The notes below the pieces were generated by a model that ran no database searches, was not told the origin of the DNA, and saw only the letters and a list, made by a program, of their open reading frames with translations. A stretch of 9,033 nucleotides of DNA from Bacteroidales bacterium Bact_07 (lineage in GTDB: Bacteria > Bacteroidota > Bacteroidia > Bacteroidales > Tenuifilaceae): the NCBI GenBank assembly GCA_001603415.1, contig LUYY01000079.1:1-9033 (forward strand), read 5' to 3'. The position numbers and the translations under genes were made by a program. Shown here one piece after another: positions 1 through 6,284 of the stretch; positions within the stretch are counted from its first letter, which is position 1; each line of letters opens with the position of its first letter.

Positions 1-68
1 ATTTGATTTTTATCATGCTTACAAATGGGAAAAAAGTTGAATATTGCGAAAATTAATTGTGAGTAACT

Positions 69-1352
69 ATGAAAAAAGGCTTTGGCTCGTTTGGTAAAAG
101 TTTTTGGACTGCCATTACCATGGAATTCTTTGAAAGGGGCTCATACTACGGTGTGATGTCGATTCTTTCGGTTTACCTGGTTCTTAGTACTGATCAAGGC
201 GGATTGGGTTTTACCAAGGAAAAGGTAGGAATCATAAAAAGCGTTATTACGCCGTTACTATATATACTCCCCATAGTGGCAGGGGCCATAGCCGATAGAT
301 TTGGCTACCGAAAAACACTATTCTTTGCCTTTGCCGTAATGAGTTCAGGGTACTTCCTAACAAGCATTAGCACCTCATACTCTGCTGTATTCCTAAGTCT
401 TACGCTCATGGCAATAGGTGCGGGAACCTTTAAACCAATAATTTCCGGAACAATAGCCCGAACCACCAACGAGTCGAACTCATCGTTAGGATTTGGAATA
501 TATTACTGGTCTATAAACCTTGGGGCCTTTCTTTTCCCATTACTCTTAGTCCCTTACCTTAAATCGTTGGGTTGGAACTACATTCTGCTGATGGCCGCAT
601 TTGGGACAGGTTGGCTGCTATTATTAAATTTCTTTGTGTTCCGTGAACCCTCAAGGCCACAAAGCCAGAAAAACCTTGTTCAGGTTTTTGCCGATATGCT
701 TTTGGTTCTAAAAGATTATAAGTTCATACTAACCATTGTAATATACTCAGGTTTCTGGATTCTTTACTTTCAGATGTACGACTCTGTACTCTGGTTCTTA
801 AAGGAGCGTATCGACATGACCCCGGTTAACAATGCTGTAAATTCTTTTTTGACCATTTTTGTCGATAATCCATCGTGGAGGTTTGATGCTGAACATGTTA
901 CGGTAGTTAATGCGGGAACCATAATACTTTTGCAGCTTATAGTATCGGCAATTCTAAAGAATGCCAAACCATTACAAACCATGATAGTTGGAATATCGTT
1001 TGGGACACTGGGACTTGGCCTTTTGGCCATTTCAACCTATGCATGGGTATTTATTTTAGGATTAGTGATTTTTACCATTGGCGAGATGACCGCACATCCT
1101 AAGTTTATATCTTACATTGGATTAATTGCTCCTCAGGATAAGAAAGCACTATACTTAGGATACTCATTCCTTTACGGGGTTATTGGTAGCGGAGTAGGTG
1201 GCGTTCTCGGGGCTTTTGCTTACGTTAGGTTTGTAACTAATATGAATCGACCCGAACTGTTTTGGTTGATGTTCTGCGGAATAGGTGTTTTAACCATCAT
1301 CAGCCTAATTGTGTTTAACAGGTTTGTTCTAAAGGGTTCAAAACAAAGTTAG
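69..1352 (+). CDS. POT/PTR2-family MFS transporter (probable proton-coupled peptide or related symporter)
   Basis: A 427-residue polytopic inner-membrane protein that I assign to the proton-dependent oligopeptide transporter branch of the major facilitator superfamily. Seen: the first helix carries the POT ExxER signature (E19, E22, R23) followed by SYYG (25-28). GAIADRFGYRK (72-82) matches the MFS loop 2-3 motif. GAGTFKP (117-123) includes the helix-4 lysine (K122) typical of POTs, and YYWSINLGA (145-153) resembles the second POT signature. A conserved-type glutamate (E339) lies in helix 10. About 12 hydrophobic helices fit, with a cytoplasmic loop near 192-215 and an external loop near 246-275. 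Known for the family: proton-driven uptake of di- and tripeptides or similar solutes. The protein is somewhat shorter than typical bacterial POTs (about 450-500 residues), and the usual Phe of ExxERF is Gly24, so the substrate is uncertain. The ATG at 69 starts directly before the signature helix; only a weak GAG (61-63) precedes it. It converges on the histidine kinase gene. Confidence 0.88.
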   Translation: MKKGFGSFGKSFWTAITMEFFERGSYYGVMSILSVYLVLSTDQGGLGFTKEKVGIIKSVITPLLYILPIVAGAIADRFGYRKTLFFAFAVMSSGYFLTSISTSYSAVFLSLTLMAIGAGTFKPIISGTIARTTNESNSSLGFGIYYWSINLGAFLFPLLLVPYLKSLGWNYILLMAAFGTGWLLLLNFFVFREPSRPQSQKNLVQVFADMLLVLKDYKFILTIVIYSGFWILYFQMYDSVLWFLKERIDMTPVNNAVNSFLTIFVDNPSWRFDAEHVTVVNAGTIILLQLIVSAILKNAKPLQTMIVGISFGTLGLGLLAISTYAWVFILGLVIFTIGEMTAHPKFISYIGLIAPQDKKALYLGYSFLYGVIGSGVGGVLGAFAYVRFVTNMNRPELFWLMFCGIGVLTIISLIVFNRFVLKGSKQS

Positions 1353-1356
1353 CCTG

Positions 1357-4300
1357 TTATATTCCGTAAAGCGGGAGTTCAACCGTAAAGGTTGTTCCAA
1401 CATTTTCCTTTGTGGTAAAATGGATATTGCCACCAAAATTCAGAATTATTTCCCGCGAAATGGCTAATCCTAATCCCGTACCACCCGATTTAGTGGTAAA
1501 GTTGGGTGTAAATATTTTACCAATCGCATCGCTGGGAATTCCAATGCCCGTGTCGGTAACATCAACCCTCACCATATTATTGGCAGTAGTTGATATGTGT
1601 ATGTTCACCTCGCCGGTTTTACCACGCTCAATGGCTTGTATGCCATTCTTAACAAGGTTGTTGAATACCCTTAAAAGCTGGTCTTTATCGGCAAAAACAA
1701 TTGGTTCACCGGCCGTATTAACAAGGTTTATTTTGATATGCTTGTAGCTTGAGTATAGGGTGATAACATCGCTTATAACTGTCACAAGATTTACCGGCTC
1801 GCGTTTTGCCGTTGGAAGTTTAGCAAACGACGAGAATTCGTTGGCAATTACCGTAAGGGCATTAATCTGCTCGGTTAACGATTGGGCAAACTGTTCAAAA
1901 CGCTCATCCCAGTTAGGTAAGCCTTCGCGTTTAGCCTTAACAAGGTGCTGCAAGCTCAATTTCATGGGGGTTAAGGGGTTTTTTACCTCATGGGCTATTT
2001 GTTTGGCCATTTCGCGCCATGCGGTTTCGCGTTGACTCCGGGCAAGTTCTTCGGCGCTTCGGGCTAATTCCACAACCATTCGGTTATATTCGGAGATGAG
2101 CTGGCCCACCTCGTCGTTTCCAGTATATTCAATGGTGGCATTGTTGCCGGTTATATTAACCCTACTCATGCTTTGGCGTATCATCTCCAGGGGCTTGGTT
2201 AACTCTGAAGCTATGGCTACCACCAACGAAATGGATAGTAATGCAAGCAGCGCAAATATGTTGATTATTGCCACAACAATGCTATATAGCTCGTTACGGA
2301 GTTCTTCCTGTCGGGTAAAGTAGGGGAGATTTAGGTATGCAACTGTTTTACCGTATGGGTTTAATAAGGGCACGTATGCCGATAGGAATTTGGCTTTCCC
2401 AATGCTTTCCTGTTCCATGTACTTGGGGTTATGCAGGTGATGCAAATGGTGCCAAGCAATGGGGTTCATCCTTCGGCCTAAAAGTTTCTTGTCAAAAATC
2501 TCGGAACGCGATGTGGCAAGCAGAACGCCAGCGGTATCGTAAATGTTTATATCGGTATAAAAGGTGTTTGAGAGGTCTATCAATTTCTCCTTGAGTAGCT
2601 CAATATCTTGTTTGTTGTGGCTCATCATTGGTAATTGATGCTCCAGCTCAAATTGGAGCGAAAGCAGTTTTTCGCTGAGGTTACTGTGGTTTCTGTCGTC
2701 AAAGTTCTTTACATTGTAGTAAATGGTTGCTCCGGCCACAAGCACCATCGATACAATGATGATTGATACCATTGCCCATCCAATCTTATGTTTTAAGCTG
2801 GTGAACCCTGAACTTAAATTAATTCCAAGCAAATAGAGGTAAATCGATAAAAGTACAAGGGTGAAAATCAGAATGTAAGCAAACGATGCTGTTGCGCTAA
2901 GGGGTTCTTGTCGGGGTCTGCTAATTAAAATGGTATCGGATTGGTTTGGTTTGTAGGATATATGGTTGTATCTATTCTCGTTGAAAAATTTGTATGTACC
3001 CGAAACCGTATCGCTTTCAACCATCGAAAGTTTGTATTCGTAGGCACCAGACTTGGTAATAAGCTTACCGTCGTGATATTTAGCCCACGAATACCCTTTC
3101 AGCTGGTTTCGCTTATTCTTGCCTTCAATGAGCAGTTCCGGATATCCCAGGAGTTCCCAGTTTGGTCGGCTGTTCAGTTCAATGTAAAGGTTACGCACTT
3201 CATCGTCGAAGCGGTAGCTCAGCACGCCGATGTAGTAAACGTAACCCGATTGGGTTGATAAGTAGTAAAACCGTGATCCGGGCAATATGATACCGTAACT
3301 CGATATCAGATTATCGAAGAACAGGTTGCAGCTGGTTTTGTTTCCCAGTTCATCAATAATTACTGAGTTTTCCAAGCATACCGTTGCCGTTAAATCATAG
3401 CGGTTGAGGTAATCCTTGAAGTACTCACGACGCAGGTAGTCGTAAAACTCAACATTTTTGTTTCCAATATCTTTTACGCAGCTCCGCGCGTAGGAGTCGG
3501 TTGTAAGGGATTGGTATAGCTGAGGCAGTATCATTTCGGCCAGCGGGTCGCGCTCGCTACTCAGGCTTACGGCCAATACCTTTCGCACTTCAACTTCTTT
3601 TTGCCTGCTGTAAACCGAAACTATCAGAGTGATGTAGATTGATGTAATGGCAGCAATATGCAGTAGAACCTTAGCGCCAATGGATTTGTTTTTTAACCAA
3701 TAGAACCAGTACAGCGAACCCGATACAATTAAAACCCAAATAAAACCGTAAAGCGAGATGTAGCTGAAATCGACCAGTAGGAAAAATGGGATTAAAACAA
3801 TTAGTGCCACAATTGCTGTGATCCTTAAAAAACGATGGGTCTTTACCTGTTCGTTAACCCTTAGCCACAGCAGGTTAAAGGTGATGGCTGCAAGAACCCA
3901 AAAGGCAATCGATAGGTATCCTATTACCGAGTAAATGTTGAGGTTGAAAATATTGGAGGTATCGAGCGGAATGGTGGAGTGGTTTACCAGCGACACAATC
4001 ATTGCATGGGCTGCAACGTAGCACAAGAGCATCATCATCAATGTAATGGCCGAAAGTGTTTTGCCAAGTAAGGATTGGACGGACAGCTTGTATTGGCTTA
4101 AGTTGCGGTATGCAAAAGCTGCAATGAGGAGGATTATAAAAGCATTGATTAAGTAATCGCCAAGCGAAGGGCTATACCATGTGTGAGCGTAAAACTCAGG
4201 GTTGAAAATTTGTAAGGGCAATGTACCGGGGAAAGGGTTTTTTAAGCTAATTACTCTGATTAAAACAATGGCAGTAGTTAAAATCAGAATCCGAATACCC

Positions 4301-5016
4301 GGACGTGCCTTCAAATATCGATTTAACGATAGTATTAACGATGTAATTATCAGTATTATAAAGATGTATCGCAAGCCTATTTTGATATTGTCTTTTAGAA
4401 TTGTACCGGCTTTGTCGGTTGGCACCAGGTAGAAAGGTTCAAAATTTTTAGGCCTTATTGGAATGCAGTACGATTCCATCTGCTTGGATATAGTAAATCC
4501 CGACAGGATTTTAAAATCGTCGCTGTAGTCGTTTATCAGGTACTTATTCTGGTATGGGAATTCGTTCGATACATGAATCAGAACCCTTGCCGCAAGGGTG
4601 GAGTCGGCATTGTAGTTCCGCAACGAGATGTAATATGCGCTGTTGAGTTTTACCAGTCGGGCAACATCCTTTTTTTTAATGCATATATCGGGCTCAATGT
4701 TTGTTGACCAGAAGCAAAGAGAGTTGTTTTTATAGATAAAAATTTCAAATCTATCCATCGCCGATAGCGAGTTGATGAAATCAAGGCACTCCTCAAATGT
4801 GGTTGAGCTGCAGGAACTATCAATTTTCTTTAAGAGTTTTGTGGATAGTTCAAACGCGTTTTGCACCTTTTTCTCAACTAACTTCTCTATGGTGCCTTTT
4901 TTTGCAGTTATTGGCTGTACGTAAGGGATATTATTCAGCCCAAACTCCGATATGAACAGGAGTATGGCCGAGATTGCTAATAGGATTATTGTTATGTAGT
5001 GTAGTTTTGGTTTCAT
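1357..5016 (-). CDS. Large 12-helix NtrY-type sensor histidine kinase, orphan
   Basis: A membrane histidine kinase of 1219 residues from the ATG at 5014-5016. An in-frame TTG two codons upstream (5020-5022) would give 1221, and that numbering is used here. Seen, in order: helix 9-27; periplasmic region about 30-212; a block of eight helices (about 214-471); periplasmic region about 472-710; helices 711-735 and 747-769; periplasmic region about 770-913 ending in LNLPYF; helix 914-937; HAMP (about 938-990); HisKA with phospho-acceptor His1011 in AHEVKNPLTP; HATPase_c with N box (N1122, N1126), G1 box DTGIG (1157-1161), F box (F1171, F1175) and G2 box GGTGLGL (1180-1186). All catalytic motifs are intact. 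The HEVKNPLTP box is of the NtrY class. Twelve crossings put the kinase core in the cytoplasm. There is no receiver domain, and no response regulator gene lies in the window, so partner and signal are unknown. The gene begins 36 bp after rlmH on the same strand, suggesting co-transcription. Confidence 0.9.
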   Translation of the reverse strand: MKPKLHYITIILLAISAILLFISEFGLNNIPYVQPITAKKGTIEKLVEKKVQNAFELSTKLLKKIDSSCSSTTFEECLDFINSLSAMDRFEIFIYKNNSLCFWSTNIEPDICIKKKDVARLVKLNSAYYISLRNYNADSTLAARVLIHVSNEFPYQNKYLINDYSDDFKILSGFTISKQMESYCIPIRPKNFEPFYLVPTDKAGTILKDNIKIGLRYIFIILIITSLILSLNRYLKARPGIRILILTTAIVLIRVISLKNPFPGTLPLQIFNPEFYAHTWYSPSLGDYLINAFIILLIAAFAYRNLSQYKLSVQSLLGKTLSAITLMMMLLCYVAAHAMIVSLVNHSTIPLDTSNIFNLNIYSVIGYLSIAFWVLAAITFNLLWLRVNEQVKTHRFLRITAIVALIVLIPFFLLVDFSYISLYGFIWVLIVSGSLYWFYWLKNKSIGAKVLLHIAAITSIYITLIVSVYSRQKEVEVRKVLAVSLSSERDPLAEMILPQLYQSLTTDSYARSCVKDIGNKNVEFYDYLRREYFKDYLNRYDLTATVCLENSVIIDELGNKTSCNLFFDNLISSYGIILPGSRFYYLSTQSGYVYYIGVLSYRFDDEVRNLYIELNSRPNWELLGYPELLIEGKNKRNQLKGYSWAKYHDGKLITKSGAYEYKLSMVESDTVSGTYKFFNENRYNHISYKPNQSDTILISRPRQEPLSATASFAYILIFTLVLLSIYLYLLGINLSSGFTSLKHKIGWAMVSIIIVSMVLVAGATIYYNVKNFDDRNHSNLSEKLLSLQFELEHQLPMMSHNKQDIELLKEKLIDLSNTFYTDINIYDTAGVLLATSRSEIFDKKLLGRRMNPIAWHHLHHLHNPKYMEQESIGKAKFLSAYVPLLNPYGKTVAYLNLPYFTRQEELRNELYSIVVAIINIFALLALLSISLVVAIASELTKPLEMIRQSMSRVNITGNNATIEYTGNDEVGQLISEYNRMVVELARSAEELARSQRETAWREMAKQIAHEVKNPLTPMKLSLQHLVKAKREGLPNWDERFEQFAQSLTEQINALTVIANEFSSFAKLPTAKREPVNLVTVISDVITLYSSYKHIKINLVNTAGEPIVFADKDQLLRVFNNLVKNGIQAIERGKTGEVNIHISTTANNMVRVDVTDTGIGIPSDAIGKIFTPNFTTKSGGTGLGLAISREIILNFGGNIHFTTKENVGTTFTVELPLYGI

Positions 5017-5052
5017 TCTCAAAGGTAAGTTACAGCAAAAATCGCGCCTAAG

Positions 5053-5526
5053 TTAGGGATTGTGGTAGGGTTCGCCCTTAATAATCGTAAATGCTCTGTA
5101 AAGTTGCTCGGCAAATAATAGCCGGATAAGTTGGTGAGAAAAAGTCATGGGCGAAACCGAAAGTTTACCATGGCATGCCGCTTTAACCCTTTGGTCAAAA
5201 CCGTAGGGGCCACCAATAACGAAAGCCAAATCGCGTTGGCCGCCATTCATGCGTTTTTCAATAAAACCAGCAAACTCTACTGAAGTATAAAGTTTTCCAT
5301 GCTCGTCGAGGAGTATGCACTCCTGGTAGTTCTCCATTTCGGCAAGTAACATATCACCTTCCTTTTGCAGCTGGAGCTCAACGGGCATCGATTTGGTATT
5401 TTTGAGTTCAGGTAAGGTTTTGAAATCGAACCTACAGTACCTGTTAATTCGTTTGGCGTAGTTCTCGAACCCTTCGGCAATGTACTTTTCATTTGTTTTC
5501 CCTATTGCTACAAGAGTTATTTTCAT
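5053..5526 (-). CDS. rlmH: RlmH, 23S rRNA (pseudouridine1915-N3)-methyltransferase
   Basis: A SPOUT-class methyltransferase that uses S-adenosylmethionine to methylate N3 of pseudouridine 1915 in helix 69 of 23S rRNA, acting as a homodimer on the assembled 70S ribosome. Seen: 157 residues from the start chosen here, against about 155-159 for the family. The N-terminus MKITLVAIGK is typical. The SAM-binding glycine loop IGGPYG is at 104-109, the knot helix runs SHQLIRLLFAEQLYRA (130-145), and the protein ends in the family-typical PYHNP (153-157). The reading frame stays open to an ATG at 5586, which would add 20 residues. I prefer the ATG at 5524-5526 because the longer form exceeds the family length and would place a perfect inverted repeat inside the coding region. 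No Shine-Dalgarno is visible, as is common in Bacteroidota. It probably heads a two-gene unit with the downstream histidine kinase. Confidence 0.95.
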   Translation of the reverse strand: MKITLVAIGKTNEKYIAEGFENYAKRINRYCRFDFKTLPELKNTKSMPVELQLQKEGDMLLAEMENYQECILLDEHGKLYTSVEFAGFIEKRMNGGQRDLAFVIGGPYGFDQRVKAACHGKLSVSPMTFSHQLIRLLFAEQLYRAFTIIKGEPYHNP

Positions 5527-5541
5527 TGGCAAAATGGTAAA

Positions 5542-5580
5542 AATTTTATGGTTTCCTGTTAACACAGAAACCATAAAATT
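5542..5580 (-). promoter_or_regulatory. Perfect 14-bp inverted repeat in the rlmH leader
   Basis: Arms 5542-5555 and 5567-5580 are exact reverse complements (AATTTTATGGTTTC on both strands), separated by 11 nt that contain GTTAAC. On the rlmH strand the structure ends 15 bases before the chosen ATG and is followed by a short T run (TTTTTACC). The stem has only four G-C pairs in 14, which is weak for an intrinsic terminator. It could be a leader mRNA hairpin that affects translation or mRNA stability, or a dimeric operator. The symmetry is seen directly; any function is inference. Confidence 0.6.
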
Positions 5581-5749
5581 AAGCAAAACTTGATATAGTT
5601 GTTACAGGCTGTGTAAATGTTTATTGCTTGAAGGGGGATAGGCGTGGGTTAAATAGCACAGTATAGATAGCATTTTGCAAACATCGCAGAATGATAGTTG
5701 TGCAGGAGTTATAGGATGGATGATAACAAGAAAACCTCATTTGTAACGT

Positions 5750-5791
5750 TTCACGGCTCACGGTTCACGATTCACGACTCACGTTTCATGT
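5750..5791. repeat. Six degenerate tandem 7-bp repeats (YTCACGN type)
   Basis: Six contiguous heptamers on the plus strand: TTCACGG, CTCACGG, TTCACGA, TTCACGA, CTCACGT and TTCATGT, each matching or one base from YTCACGN. On the minus strand they encode the last five residues (MKRES) and the TGA stop of the LPP20-like gene, then continue 22 bases past the stop. A 7-bp unit is out of phase with codons, so gain or loss of a copy upstream of the stop would change the protein's end. The pattern resembles short tandemly repeated heptamers known from some bacterial genomes (for example the STRR sequences of cyanobacteria). Whether this unit is dispersed in this genome cannot be seen here. Confidence 0.8.
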
Positions 5792-6149
5792 CTTTCTTTT
5801 TCATCGATACCAGCACAAATACCGTATGGCTATTGCCTGTAGAAATCACCTTTTTGCGCTCTACGCGCACGTCGCGTAATTCAGCCTTAACCACTTCGGT
5901 GGTTATGCTTTCGCCATCCTTGCTTAGGTACTTAACCTGCCCAACCTGCCGGGCCAGTTGGATTTTGGCATCCATGGTTGCCTTTTTTTCGGCCACGTCA
6001 AGCGTAGGGGCTGTTGCTGTTCCGGCAGCGTAAATCTTTCGGGCTGACGAGGGCGGATTGTTGTACCAGTCAGGTATCGATTCTACATCTACCTGTGCCA
6101 TTGCCGCAGTGGAAAACATCAACAGAACAAAGGTTATTAGTCGGTTCAT
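5772..6149 (-). CDS. Small secreted LPP20-like envelope protein, function unknown
   Basis: A 125-residue exported protein. Seen: a signal peptide with Arg3, a hydrophobic core at 4-16 and an AMA cleavage site before Gln19. There is no lipobox cysteine, so it is not a lipoprotein despite the family name. The mature part (about 107 residues) has IPDWYNNPP (25-33), KIYAAGTA (38-45) and an Ala/Lys-rich helix TLDVAEKKATMDAKIQLARQ (49-68), then a region of alternating charged and hydrophobic residues ending in a strand-like TVFVLVSMKKKD (109-120). This layout resembles the LPP20 family, whose role is poorly known. I chose the ATG at 6147-6149 over one six codons upstream because it starts right at the signal peptide. 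The final MKRES and stop come from the heptamer repeat array, so the original C-terminus may have been altered. It is divergent from valS and 245 bp upstream of rlmH on the same strand. The family assignment comes from pattern recognition only. Confidence 0.75.
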   Translation of the reverse strand: MNRLITFVLLMFSTAAMAQVDVESIPDWYNNPPSSARKIYAAGTATAPTLDVAEKKATMDAKIQLARQVGQVKYLSKDGESITTEVVKAELRDVRVERKKVISTGNSHTVFVLVSMKKKDMKRES

Positions 6150-6195
6150 GGTACTTTGGTTTATCAACTTAATTTATCATAAATCGTGCCACGGC

Positions 6196-6233
6196 AAGCT
6201 ATGCTAATAAGCTTTTGCTAAAGCTATAGTCCT
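6196..6233. repeat. Three imperfect direct repeats of about 13 bp in the divergent region
   Basis: AAGCTATGCTAAT (6196-6208), AAGCTTTTGCTAA (6209-6221) and AAGCTATAGTCC (6221-6232 or so) are tandem related copies with AGCT recurring every 12-13 bp. Within them AGCTTT and AAAGCT form a 6-bp inverted repeat (6210-6215 and 6220-6225) around TGCT. They lie between the divergent LPP20-like gene and valS, upstream of the likely valS promoter element, which would suit a regulator site. The stretch is A/T-rich and short, so chance is possible. Confidence 0.35.
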
Positions 6234-6248
6234 TTGTTGAAAAAATGC

Positions 6249-6256
6249 TATTTTTG
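6249..6256 (+). promoter_or_regulatory. Likely -7 promoter element for valS
   Basis: TATTTTTG matches the Bacteroidota -7 consensus TAnnTTTG and is followed by CGG. It lies 28 bases before the valS ATG, which would leave a 5' leader of roughly 20 bases. A TTTG occurs upstream at 6233-6236, but the 12-base gap is shorter than the roughly 19-21 bases expected for the -33 element, so the -33 box is weak or absent. Confidence 0.45.
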
Positions 6257-6284
6257 CGGTTCGATTTAGTTTACAACACAATAT

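Noticed and set aside
1..68. Promoter for the transporter gene in the first 68 bases
   Set aside because: I find no TAnnTTTG element with a spaced TTTG. The promoter may lie left of the window or be degenerate.
1412..4432. Several open frames on the plus strand opposite the kinase gene
   Set aside because: They are short, overlap a fully motif-supported kinase frame and show no recognisable domain. They are antisense shadows.
5020..5022. TTG as the kinase start codon
   Set aside because: An ATG two codons downstream (5014-5016) starts the same N-terminal helix and needs no rare initiation codon. The difference is only two residues.
5013..5040. TACCTTTG on the minus strand right before the kinase start, matching the -7 consensus TAnnTTTG
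   Set aside because: It overlaps the first bases before the ATG, so the transcript would be leaderless, and no TTTG lies at the expected -33 distance. Co-transcription from rlmH is simpler.
5053..5075. SCC-type attachment site at the 3' end of rlmH, as in staphylococcal orfX
   Set aside because: No direct repeat of the gene end, recombinase gene or inserted element is visible. The next gene follows after 36 bp.
5527..5586. A 20-residue N-terminal extension of RlmH to the ATG at 5586
   Set aside because: It exceeds the family length, does not resemble RlmH N-termini, and would run through the perfect inverted repeat.
5750..5791. CRISPR-like array
   Set aside because: The units are 7 bp and contiguous, with no spacers and no cas genes nearby.
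5698..6033. A 111-residue plus-strand frame opposite the LPP20-like gene
   Set aside because: It begins in intergenic DNA and reads through the heptamer repeats. The opposite strand has a signal peptide and a family-like sequence, so this frame is probably spurious.
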